A DNA stretch of 64,000 bases from Exiguobacterium aurantiacum DSM 6208 (GTDB lineage Bacteria; Bacillota; Bacilli; Exiguobacteriales; Exiguobacteriaceae), in contig NZ_JNIQ01000001.1 in NCBI RefSeq assembly GCF_000702585.1, forward strand, positions 1,059,001 to 1,123,000, given 5' to 3'. A program made the position numbers and the translations under genes. Positions 50,621-59,313 of this stretch are shown in pieces (position 1 is the first letter of the stretch; each line of letters starts with the position of its first letter). A model generated the notes under the pieces. It was not told the origin of the DNA, did no database searches, and saw only the letters and a program-made list of their open reading frames with translations.

Positions 50621-51357
50621 GACAAAATCCTACCTTCGCTTGAGTTTTCGTGTTCCAACAATTCGACGCTCGTACAGAACTTCGAGACGCTCTGTTTGTT
50701 GCATTCGAGGTCCGACAAGATGCGGGCGAGCCAGAACGGGACGACCTCGGACACTTTCACTTCGAGGACGACGAGGCCGGGGTCGATGAAATGGTGCCCT
50801 TCCGGCCCGTGTTCGATTCGCAAGTCATCGTTTCGGCACATGAGGTTGTAGTCGAACGTGACGCGGAGGTCCTTCTCGAACGTCCCGGAGAACGCTTGGC
50901 GGTCGTAGCTGACGACCGTGTTCGGTTTTAGGTCGTATAAGTGCTGGAAGTGGAGCGCTTCTTTCAAAATCTGCGGGTTCGACGCCTCGACCGTCTCGAG
51001 CGGTTTGTTCGGGTCGCGCAGGATGTCGTACGCCTGATGGAGCGGGAGGATCGTCCGGCGCTTGTTGACGACGTTCTTGAACTTCTGTTTCACTTCGATG
51101 AACGAGGCGCTGCCGAGGTCGGCCTGATCGTATACGCGCAGGCGCAGCTTCTGGCGGAATGGGAGCTTGTTGCGCGTCTCGTAATAGATCGACTTGTCGT
51201 TTGAGTCGAAGTAGAGGCTGACGATATTATATTTCCCTTCAGGGTTGCCATACGTGTCGTAATGCATGTACGGCATGATGAGCTCACGGAGCTCAAGGTA
51301 CTTCGCAAATGGGATTAAATACTTGATCTCGTATCGCTTGAATATCTCTTGGGCCAC
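50617..51357 (-). CDS. VTC-domain polyphosphate polymerase-like protein
   Basis: A 246-residue protein with a GTG start behind AAAGGAGAGACACC. It is a single VTC domain, a triphosphate tunnel enzyme: RYEIKYLI at the start, the ring of basic residues in FRQKLRLRVYDQ, EVKQKF, RQAFSGTFE and EVKVSEVVP. The yeast homologue Vtc4 makes polyphosphate from ATP. No membrane segment is present, so the DUF4956 partner may anchor it. Key charged residues are retained, so activity is likely. Confidence 0.88.
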   Translation of the reverse strand: MAQEIFKRYEIKYLIPFAKYLELRELIMPYMHYDTYGNPEGKYNIVSLYFDSNDKSIYYETRNKLPFRQKLRLRVYDQADLGSASFIEVKQKFKNVVNKRRTILPLHQAYDILRDPNKPLETVEASNPQILKEALHFQHLYDLKPNTVVSYDRQAFSGTFEKDLRVTFDYNLMCRNDDLRIEHGPEGHHFIDPGLVVLEVKVSEVVPFWLARILSDLECNKQSVSKFCTSVELLEHENSSEGRILS

Positions 51358-51472
51358 GGTGTCTCTCCTTTATCGGGATTGTTAAATATTTGTTAAGGTG
51401 TGTTAGAATTCAAGTATACTGTTACAGCACACGAATCGCAAACGTATATCGACGTCGGGAGGCTCGTATTAT

Positions 51473-53758
51473 ATGAAGGTACTAAAAGTCGGATTGTTGG
51501 CCGCCGTGCTCGCCGGGACGTGGGGCGGCATGTACTACATCGCCGAAGAGAACGCGACGGCCGGGGCGGCGTTCGAGGCCGCGCTCGCCGAAGAGCTGAA
51601 CATCCCGGTCGGCTCGTTCAACCAGAACAAGGTCCGGGGCGTCACCGCGCTCGACTTGTCCGGCTATCAGTTGACCGACTTGACCGGGCTCGAACATTTC
51701 CAGTCGCTCGAGACGCTCAACCTGTCCGGCAACCGTTTGACCGACGTGTCGGCGCTCGCCAACTTACCTCATTTGAAAGTGGTCGACTTGAGCTTCAACC
51801 GTCTGACGGACGTGCCGGATCTCCCGGACACGCTCGAGACGCTCGATTTAGAAGGGAACGACGTGAGCGACATCTCGTTCTTGCCGGCGTCTGAGACGCT
51901 CACGACGCTCAACTTGCGTGACAACGACGTCACGTCACTCGAGGCGCTCGAACGGACCCCGAACGTGACGCATCTGAACGTCCGCGGCAACGCCATCGAA
52001 TCGATCGAGCCGCTCCAAGGCCTGACGGGACTCGTCAACGTCAATCTGCGGGACAACCGCATCGCCGACTTCTCGCCGCTCGAGAATCTCGACATCTCGG
52101 AACGGCTGTACGTGACGGGGAACGCGACGCACGACTATTCGAGTCTCGACGGGATCGCCGAGGGCGTCACCGACCGCGACTTCGAGATGTTGCCGGACCG
52201 GCCCTCGTTCACGGTCGACAGCGGCATCATCGCACCTGGGACATCGCTCTCGTTCGAGGCGGCAGACGGGGCCGAGATTTTCTATACGACAGACGGCAGC
52301 GACCCGACACCCGAGTCGACCCGTTATATGGGCCCGATCACGCTCGACACGTCGCTCACCGCGAACAACCCGGTACTCTCGAACAACCGGATGGCGACGA
52401 ACCGGACCCCGCCGACGTTCGAACGGGGAGCGGCCGAACGAGCCCTCGTCGTCCGGGCGATCAGCGTGAAGGATGGCGCGACGAGCGCGCTCGCGACGCG
52501 GACGTATTTACTCGACTCGGACTTGTTCACGTCGAACCTTCCCGTCGTCTCGCTCACGACCGACGCCGCCAACTTGTTCGATGAGCGGATCGGGATCTAT
52601 ACGCCAGGCGACGTCCCGGACGGCCCGCTCGAGATCGGGCGCGGCAACTTCTTCGAGACGGGGCGGGAATGGGAGCGGCCGGCCCACCTCGATTACTTTG
52701 AAGGCGGCGAGCACGTCTTCGGACAAGACATCGGCATCCGCATCCATGGCGGTTTCTCGCGCGGTCTCGCGCAGAAGAGCCTTCGCCTTTACGCGCGGAG
52801 CGAGTACGGGCAGAGCCGCTTCTACCACCCGTTCTTCCCCGGGAACGACGAGACCGAGTTCAACCGTCTGCTCCTCCGGAACGCCGGCAATGATTGGCAA
52901 GGGGCGATGCTGCGTGACGCGTTCATGCAGGAACTTCTCAGTGAGCGTCCGCTCGACTTCCAAGACTATCAGCCGACAATCGTCCTCGTAAACGGGGAGT
53001 ATTGGGGGCTGCATAATTTGCGGGAACTGTATTCACCGGATTATTTCGAGATCAAATACGACATCGACGAGACCGAGCTCGCCATCCTCGAGGCGGACCA
53101 AGACATGCCGGACGGTTTCGTCATCGAAACGGGACGAGACGCCGATCTCATCCATTACCGGGAGATGGTCCGCTTCGCCGAGACGAACGACTTGAACGCG
53201 CCTGACGTGTTCGACGAGCTCGAGCGCCGGATGGACGTCGACAATTTCCTCGAGTACGCGGCGTACCAGGCGTTTTACGGCAACCTCGACAGCATGTTCA
53301 ACAACTATGTCGTCTGGCGCAAGGCGACGGAACTGACGGACGATGACGCCTATGGCCACGATGGACGTTGGCGCTGGGTCGTCTTCGACCTCGACCAAGG
53401 CTTCGCCGGGCGTTTGCCGCTCGAGGAGAGCATCAACTACGACATGTTCGCCTTCTTGACGGGACCCGGACCGGAGCACACGTTGTTCCGTTCGCTCATG
53501 GCGAGCACGGAAGGACGGGAGCGTTTCGTTGAGATCTTCGACGAGCTGCTCGCCGGGCCGTTCACACCGGAGGCGATGACGTCGAAACTGGACGAGGTCG
53601 CGAGTGCGGTCGTGCCGGAGATGCCGCGGCAAATCGCGCGCTGGGGGAACATCCCGTCCGTCGACGCGTGGGAGGCCGAACTCGCCGAGATGCGCCAGTT
53701 CGCCGAGCGGCGTCCGGCCGTCATCCGGCAACAACTAGCCCGTTTCGGGACCGAATGA
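51473..53758 (+). CDS. Exported LRR-CotH kinase-like protein
   Basis: A 761-residue protein with an N-terminal export signal or anchor (KVLKVGLLAAVLAGTWGGMYYI). Residues 60-235 hold about seven leucine-rich repeats (ALDLSGYQLTDLTGL, LNLSGNRLTDVSAL, LNLRDNDVTSLEAL). A chitobiase/FN3-like domain follows (GAEIFYTTDGSDPTPEST). The C-terminal 420 residues are the CotH domain with IHGGFSR, LRNAGNDW, NGEYWGLHNLRELY, GNLDSMFNNYVVW and FDLDQGFAG. CotH is an atypical protein kinase that phosphorylates spore-coat proteins. This gene is divergent from VTC/DUF4956. Confidence 0.88.
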   Translation: MKVLKVGLLAAVLAGTWGGMYYIAEENATAGAAFEAALAEELNIPVGSFNQNKVRGVTALDLSGYQLTDLTGLEHFQSLETLNLSGNRLTDVSALANLPHLKVVDLSFNRLTDVPDLPDTLETLDLEGNDVSDISFLPASETLTTLNLRDNDVTSLEALERTPNVTHLNVRGNAIESIEPLQGLTGLVNVNLRDNRIADFSPLENLDISERLYVTGNATHDYSSLDGIAEGVTDRDFEMLPDRPSFTVDSGIIAPGTSLSFEAADGAEIFYTTDGSDPTPESTRYMGPITLDTSLTANNPVLSNNRMATNRTPPTFERGAAERALVVRAISVKDGATSALATRTYLLDSDLFTSNLPVVSLTTDAANLFDERIGIYTPGDVPDGPLEIGRGNFFETGREWERPAHLDYFEGGEHVFGQDIGIRIHGGFSRGLAQKSLRLYARSEYGQSRFYHPFFPGNDETEFNRLLLRNAGNDWQGAMLRDAFMQELLSERPLDFQDYQPTIVLVNGEYWGLHNLRELYSPDYFEIKYDIDETELAILEADQDMPDGFVIETGRDADLIHYREMVRFAETNDLNAPDVFDELERRMDVDNFLEYAAYQAFYGNLDSMFNNYVVWRKATELTDDDAYGHDGRWRWVVFDLDQGFAGRLPLEESINYDMFAFLTGPGPEHTLFRSLMASTEGRERFVEIFDELLAGPFTPEAMTSKLDEVASAVVPEMPRQIARWGNIPSVDAWEAELAEMRQFAERRPAVIRQQLARFGTE

Positions 53759-53926
53759 CGAGAGGCCGGTGGTGACACCGGTCTCTTGACGTGTGAGGAG
53801 GCGTAGAGACGGGTATAAATCGAAAAATGATTCCTCATTCATGTTTGGTAAAAACTAGGTGTGACAAGCCCGGATGAAGCAGGGCGGATTGTATGGTATG
53901 ATGAACGCTGAAAGGAAGGTACATCT

Positions 53927-54301
53927 ATGGAAACATTGAATATGAAACAACTTTCTGACGACCGGGCCACGTTCCAGACGGGCGGGGACCTCGAGGCGAT
54001 GCGCGGCATCATGCACGATTCGTTCCGCTACGTCGATTCGAGCGGCCGTCAGTTCGATAAAGAGACGTTTTTAGACCAGTTCGTCGACCCGGCGTCGGTC
54101 CAGTGGATCGCCCAAGAGACGGTCACGTTCGACGAGACGGTGAAAGGCGACCTCGCCATCGTCCAACTGTTGTTAGAAGAGCGGTTCATCCTTGGGACGA
54201 ACGCGTATGAAGGACGCTTTTGGGCGCTCCACCTGTATGTGAAAGAAGGCGAATCGTGGCTCTGGCAAGGCGGTCAGGCGACGATGATTCACGAAGTATG
54301 A
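53927..54301 (+). CDS. DUF4440 / NTF2-like protein
   Basis: A 124-residue protein starting behind GAAAGGAAGGTACATCT. The pattern of an N-terminal helix (RATFQTGGDLEAMRGIMHDSF), then FRYVDSSGRQFDKETFL and the strands VTFDETVKGDLAIVQLLLEE and RFWALHLYVKEGESWLWQGG is NTF2-like, close to DUF4440. A second, only distantly similar member lies at 38216-38557. No catalytic residues can be named. Confidence 0.75.
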   Translation: METLNMKQLSDDRATFQTGGDLEAMRGIMHDSFRYVDSSGRQFDKETFLDQFVDPASVQWIAQETVTFDETVKGDLAIVQLLLEERFILGTNAYEGRFWALHLYVKEGESWLWQGGQATMIHEV

Positions 54302-54306
54302 GCCTG

Positions 54307-54339
54307 AGGCATCTCCCATTTCGGAGGTGTCTTTTTTTA
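54307..54339 (+). terminator. Intrinsic terminator
   Basis: AGGCATCTCC / GGAGGTGTCT (G-U pairs allowed) with a 6-base loop is followed by TTTTTTT. Confidence 0.75.
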
Positions 54340-54459
54340 TGACTCCCAAAGATGAAAAACATACGTATAATTTAGAAATTTATGTACCTATTTTTAAAAT
54401 AATCCAATATAATAAATTTGTTGTCTATTGCTACATTATTTTAGGAGGAATTCATAAAC

Positions 54460-55869
54460 ATGAAACAACCGAAGTATTTATCACTTTTCCTCGCCGGGAC
54501 ACTCGTCATCGGCGGCTTCAGCCCATCGTTCGTCGCGGCCGAAGGGAACACCGAGACGGTCGAGCCTGTCGAACAGACGGAAACGACAGACACAACGGTT
54601 CCGACAGAACCTGAAGTGACGACTCCAGTCGAAACGACGCCGGAAGTCGAAGCTGACGTGACGGCACCGGACGCACCGGTCGTCTCGGCCGTGTTCCACA
54701 CCTCGACGTCACTCACGATCAAAGGTGAAGTCGGCGCGAACGCGGAGATCCTCATCTCGGGCAAGACGTATGAGCGCATCATCCGCACGAACGGCGAAGC
54801 GATCTTCACGATGTCCCCGCAACCGGTCGGACGCGTCATCGACGTCCGTTTGGTCGATGCGAGCGGAAACGTGAGCGAGACGACGGCGATTGTCGTCGCA
54901 GAAGACGCGACGGCACGTCCGAAAGCCCCGGTCATCGGGAAAGTTGATAACTCATCACGCGCCATCGAAGTGACGGGGACGCCAGGACTCGCGGTCACGG
55001 TCACGGTCGGCGGCAGTACGTTCAACGGCTCGTTCGATGCGAACGGGAACTACCGTCGCGTCATCGCGCTCCAAAAAGTGGGGACAGTGCTCACGGCACA
55101 AGCGAAGAAACCGAACGGCGCGATCAGCGAGCTCGTGAAGTCGACGGTCGTCGCGGACACGGTCGCACCAAACAAGGCGCGCCTCACACAAGCTGTCACG
55201 ACAGTATCGAACGGGATCGCCGGAACGGCCGAGCCGCTCGCGACGGTCATCGTGACGATCGACGGGAAAGCGTACACGGCCCCGGTCATGTCGACAGGGA
55301 AGTTCGTCTTACCGATCCCGAAACAACCGCTCGGAAAGAAGATGTCGCTCGTCGTCCGTGACGGCGCCGGCAACCGCAGTGCCGCTGAGACGCTCACGGT
55401 GCAACACGCGCTCTTCAACAATTTCCACCGCGTCAACATGGACGGCTTCCGCATGACGCTTCATAAGGAAGTGTTCGCCGCAGACGGATCGGTCCGTTAC
55501 AACGAGACGTTCGCGCCGCTCTTCTTTGATCGTCCGACGAAAGCCAACATGGGCTTCCTCGTCAACTACATCGCGGAAGACGGTGAGCCGCTCGAGTTTG
55601 AGAAGCTCCGCATCCGTGTAGGCAAGGCGTCGTTCGTCCACACGATCGACCCGTACGACGTTGATTACTACGAGTATGACGATGGGACGGTCGAAGAGTC
55701 GTACTTGTTCCAACCGGATGCGAAGATGATCGCGTTCATCAAGCAACACGTTCGTCCGGAGAACCGGATCGTCGTCACGATCGAAGGATATGACTACGAA
55801 GTCGAATGGGCGCTCCTCGGAGGCGAGAAGCGCGCGTTCATCCAGTCGCTCCAATACGCTGGATACTAA
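54460..55869 (+). CDS. Secreted protein with bacterial Ig-like repeats
   Basis: A 469-residue exported protein starting at ATG behind TTAGGAGGAATTCATAAAC. The signal peptide ends near SFVAAEG, followed by a Thr/Glu/Val-rich linker. Three Ig-like modules (Big_6-like) occupy about 60-320, each with SLTIKGEVGANAEILISG, IEVTGTPGLAVTVTVGG or GIAGTAEPLATVIVTIDG. The C-terminal 150 residues are a different domain (FRMTLHKEVFAADGSVRYNE). No LPXTG or SLH anchor is visible. An AT-rich region with TATAAT at 54408 provides a promoter. Confidence 0.8.
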   Translation: MKQPKYLSLFLAGTLVIGGFSPSFVAAEGNTETVEPVEQTETTDTTVPTEPEVTTPVETTPEVEADVTAPDAPVVSAVFHTSTSLTIKGEVGANAEILISGKTYERIIRTNGEAIFTMSPQPVGRVIDVRLVDASGNVSETTAIVVAEDATARPKAPVIGKVDNSSRAIEVTGTPGLAVTVTVGGSTFNGSFDANGNYRRVIALQKVGTVLTAQAKKPNGAISELVKSTVVADTVAPNKARLTQAVTTVSNGIAGTAEPLATVIVTIDGKAYTAPVMSTGKFVLPIPKQPLGKKMSLVVRDGAGNRSAAETLTVQHALFNNFHRVNMDGFRMTLHKEVFAADGSVRYNETFAPLFFDRPTKANMGFLVNYIAEDGEPLEFEKLRIRVGKASFVHTIDPYDVDYYEYDDGTVEESYLFQPDAKMIAFIKQHVRPENRIVVTIEGYDYEVEWALLGGEKRAFIQSLQYAGY

Positions 55870-55892
55870 TATAGAAGAAAATCGCAAGAGGG

Positions 55893-55927
55893 AGAGCTGC
55901 CGGCCACGTGTCGGCGGCTCTTTTTGT
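55893..55927 (+). terminator. Intrinsic terminator
   Basis: A 12-bp GC-rich stem (AGAGCTGCCGGC against TGTCGGCGGCTC with a G-U pair) is followed by TTTTT. Confidence 0.8.
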
Positions 55928-56510
55928 GTATTTTCACAGCTGGATAGGACCAAAAGACATTCGCTTGAATTTAAACTAGGTGATTTGATTCATTTTTAAA
56001 AGTTTGGTCAATGTAAAAATAAGGATGAATAAATGGTTGTTTTTATACGAATCAAATTTCATACATGGAAATTATACTTTAATCCATTTAAAGGCATTTA
56101 ATATCCTTTTATAGTTAAAATAAAAGTGTTTTAGCTCAAAATGGCTTAAAATCGGCATTTTTCGACCCTTTTCGACATTTATAAAAAAGGGGAAATAGTA
56201 ATTGAATAATCTCGAAAGCTCCAAAATTCAAAATCATTCCCATTTTTACGAAAAAAAACGCTTGTGCTGTTTGGAAGCGTTATGTATATTATGGATGTAA
56301 GGTTTTCCAAGTTCATACTTGGTAAATTGTTCAAGAGTCACATCTTGAAAAATACCTACTAGTTTCGGTGAAGCTCAAGACCTAAAGGATCAGGTTGGAT
56401 AAGTCGTTCGTTCGAATGGCGTATACATATGGAATCGTTTAGTGGGGGGAGCGGATCTTGCAAGCTGGTAGCGCAAAATCGCAACATACCAAAGGGAGGA
56501 TTTACACAAG
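55928..56510 (+). promoter_or_regulatory. AT-rich region and long leader of the S-layer-like gene
   Basis: This gap has no credible coding frame. An A-tract (56251-56258) is followed by TTGTGC at 56262, a 17-base spacer and TATATT at 56285, a likely strong promoter with UP element. Transcription would start near 56297, leaving a leader of over 210 bases. The leader contains the hairpin CCAAG-N6-CTTGG (56307-56322) and ends in AAAGGGAGG. Long stable leaders are typical of S-layer genes. Confidence 0.5.
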
Positions 56511-59114
56511 ATGGCAAAGAAATCATTCAAGTTAGTCAAAGCGTCAGCAGCACTCGCTGTGACGGCAGCAGCTCTTACTCCGGTAATGGCAGCAGAAGCT
56601 TCAACAGCAAAAGCAGTTGAGCTCAAAGCAGAAGTCGTACTCGGCGGCAAGTTCAAAGAGGCACTCGCTCTTAACACACCAGCTGGCGTACAAATCACAT
56701 GGGGCAAGCACCTCGTAACAGCAATCAACAAGTGGCAAACAGTTACTGGTAAAGGTTCTGATGGCAAGACGTACATCAAGAAACTTTACGCTCGTAACTA
56801 CCCACTCTACGTTCTTGACCAAGACCTCGGCGAAGTCGAAGCTGGTTCTGAACTCGTAAAACCATCGATCCGCGTTATGTACCGCGATGGAAAAGTTTAC
56901 ACACAAGCTCCTGAGCGCTACACAATGAGCTCGAACTACAACACGAAAGATGAAGGCGAGCAAAAAGTCCTCATCTCTTACAACCACAACGGTAACCGTG
57001 TAACGAAAATGCTTTCTTACACAGTAGTAGCTGGTGAAGTTGAGTTCGAAAACATCTCTGCTTCAGTTAACCAAGCGACAGAAGTTCTTTCTGTAAACGC
57101 TGACGTGAAGAACCTCAAAGAAGGCGAAAAAGTTGAACTTCACGTTTTCGCTAACAAAAACACTGCTTCAACGCCAATCGTAACGGAAGCAACAGTTACT
57201 AAAGAAGGCAAATTGTCTGTATCTCGTCAATTCCCAGTTGGCACACACTCGTTCCAACTCGTATCTGGCGATGTGAAATCTGACCTTAAAGACTTCACAG
57301 TTGAAGCAGCTATGGTTAAAAACGTAGCGGCAATCAACGCGAAAGAACTTCAAGTTACTTTCAACAAGCCTGTCGATAAAACTGACATTGCTGGTAAAGT
57401 AACACTTGAAGGCGTAACTTTCGATACACCAGTTCTTTCTGAAGATGGAATGGTTCTTACGCTTACTGCAACAGCAGTTGCTCCAGCGACACCGAAAATT
57501 GAAGTTACTAACGCTAAATTGACTGTTGCTCCAATCAAAACTAAAGCTGATGCTAAAGTATTGACTGCTGCATACAACGCGATCTTCTCGGCTGCTGATA
57601 AGACTGCTGCTTCTGTAGCTGGCGTCAAAGCTGTAGGTACAACTGCTGAGATCACTTTCTCTGAGCCTGTACAATCTGCTGGATTAGTAAGTGTGAACGG
57701 CGTTCAAACTTCTGGTTCACTTTCTAAAGATGGTAAAACTTTAACGGTTTCAGGTCTTGAAGCTGAAAAAGCATACCGTGTTGACCTTGTTGGCGTAAAA
57801 GATTTCGCTGGTAACGTCTCTAACCCGATCGCCCTCAACTTCACAGTTGCAAAACCGGTTGTTGACAACGTGAAACCAACTGTGTCTGGTTCTGTTTCTG
57901 GAACTACAGTCACACTTAACTTCTCAGAAGAACTTAAGTCTGCTGGTACACTAACTATTGGATCTGCGCCATATCCGTTGGTTCAAGATAAAGATGTGAA
58001 AACAAAGTACACTGCTGATGTGAAGGGTGCACTCGGAACTGCAACGTTCTTGAACGCATCATTCAAAGTAGCTGGGTTTGAAGATCTCGCTGGAAACAAA
58101 GGCGAAGACTACACGTTCACTGGTTTGATTCAAGGTGACACTACAGCACCTACATTCGCTGGTGCTTCAGCTAAAATCCTTGTTGCTGATGACAAAACTG
58201 TTGATACTGATGTAGATGCTGTTTACCTTACGTTCAGCGAGAAGGTTGATTTCAAAGGGAACCTTAACATCACGTCAATTAACGGAATCGTTCAAAGCAA
58301 ACCTGAACCGATTCTTGTAGATCAAAAAACTGGTCAAGGTGTTGACGTGGATGGGAATGGCAAGATTGAAGGAGCAGAAGCTTATACTATTAAAGTATTG
58401 GTTGATCTTGATGAGTCTACGTCATACGGGTTCTCTGTAGATAAAGAATCGGTTAAAGATCTTTCTGGTAACCCGCTTGCTTCTACATTGTTCTTCAACT
58501 TGACTACAGGTAAATTTGTTCCAGCTACGCCAGAGAGCACTGCAACAGTTACTGCTACTGTAGCTGAGCCTGTGTCAAATTCTACACTCGTTGTTACTTT
58601 CAGTGAGAACATGACATCTTCTGCGCTTCAAGCTTCTAACTATACTCTTGGTGGGCAAGCGCTTCCTGCTGGAACAACGCTCAACTTCGTGGACAGCTTG
58701 AAAGAGGTTCACGTGAAGTTGCCAGCTGGATCTGTAGCTGTTAACGGTTTATACGTCTTCGAAGGTAAGAATCTTGTATCAACAGCTGGAAACACATTGG
58801 CTGGCGAGAAAGTTTCAAAACTCTTGACGTTGAAGGAAAACATTGCACCAGTTGCAACGAAAATTGATGTTGTAGCTAGCAACAAGTTCACGGTAACATT
58901 CTCTGAGAACGTTACAAATGTGACAACAGGGATCATTGTTAAAGTTAACGGTGTAACTGTAACGCCAGATAGCTTGTCTATCTCAGGCAACAAACTCACT
59001 GTTGAAACAGCTGCTAACTTCTCGCTCTCTGACAGCTTGTCTGTAGAGTTCAAAGATGCAGGTTTGGCTGATGGTAATGGAAACGTGATTGTAAACGCAA
59101 CAATCACTAAATAA
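56511..59114 (+). CDS. Surface-layer-like protein with Ig-like repeats
   Basis: An 867-residue protein with signal peptide at residues 1-30 (SAALAVTAAALTPVMAAEA). An N-terminal region of about 230 residues is Lys/Tyr-rich. From about 260 on there are several SbsA-type Ig-like repeats (VTLNFSEEL, VYLTFSEKVDF, LVVTFSENM, FTVTFSENV). Residues 612-623, DVDGNGKIEGAE, form a canonical EF-hand calcium loop. No SLH or LPXTG motif is present. Codons differ sharply from neighbours (GCT, GTT, ACT, GGT instead of GCG, GTC, ACG), as in very highly expressed genes. Confidence 0.82.
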   Translation: MAKKSFKLVKASAALAVTAAALTPVMAAEASTAKAVELKAEVVLGGKFKEALALNTPAGVQITWGKHLVTAINKWQTVTGKGSDGKTYIKKLYARNYPLYVLDQDLGEVEAGSELVKPSIRVMYRDGKVYTQAPERYTMSSNYNTKDEGEQKVLISYNHNGNRVTKMLSYTVVAGEVEFENISASVNQATEVLSVNADVKNLKEGEKVELHVFANKNTASTPIVTEATVTKEGKLSVSRQFPVGTHSFQLVSGDVKSDLKDFTVEAAMVKNVAAINAKELQVTFNKPVDKTDIAGKVTLEGVTFDTPVLSEDGMVLTLTATAVAPATPKIEVTNAKLTVAPIKTKADAKVLTAAYNAIFSAADKTAASVAGVKAVGTTAEITFSEPVQSAGLVSVNGVQTSGSLSKDGKTLTVSGLEAEKAYRVDLVGVKDFAGNVSNPIALNFTVAKPVVDNVKPTVSGSVSGTTVTLNFSEELKSAGTLTIGSAPYPLVQDKDVKTKYTADVKGALGTATFLNASFKVAGFEDLAGNKGEDYTFTGLIQGDTTAPTFAGASAKILVADDKTVDTDVDAVYLTFSEKVDFKGNLNITSINGIVQSKPEPILVDQKTGQGVDVDGNGKIEGAEAYTIKVLVDLDESTSYGFSVDKESVKDLSGNPLASTLFFNLTTGKFVPATPESTATVTATVAEPVSNSTLVVTFSENMTSSALQASNYTLGGQALPAGTTLNFVDSLKEVHVKLPAGSVAVNGLYVFEGKNLVSTAGNTLAGEKVSKLLTLKENIAPVATKIDVVASNKFTVTFSENVTNVTTGIIVKVNGVTVTPDSLSISGNKLTVETAANFSLSDSLSVEFKDAGLADGNGNVIVNATITK

Positions 59115-59171
59115 TTGTTGACCCTCCCTTAGGGTTAAATAGAGCAAAGTCTTCGGACGGAGCCATCTTGT

Positions 59172-59206
59172 AAACCGGTAGTGCCTCGGCACTGCCGGTT
59201 TTTTTC
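59172..59206 (+). terminator. Strong intrinsic terminator
   Basis: AAACCGGTAGTGC / GCACTGCCGGTTT with a CTCG loop is followed by T after the S-layer-like gene. Confidence 0.88.
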
Positions 59207-59313
59207 TATGCCTTGCACAAAAAAATGATTCCCCTTTTCTAAAAAACAGATTATACTTTTTTTGTAATAAAAAATATCATTTCCCATAATTTTAAGAAAA
59301 GAGGAAAACATAC

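Noticed and set aside
55928-56290. Coding frames in the AT-rich gap before the S-layer-like gene
   Set aside because: All frames are short and lack ribosome binding sites; base composition fits a promoter region.
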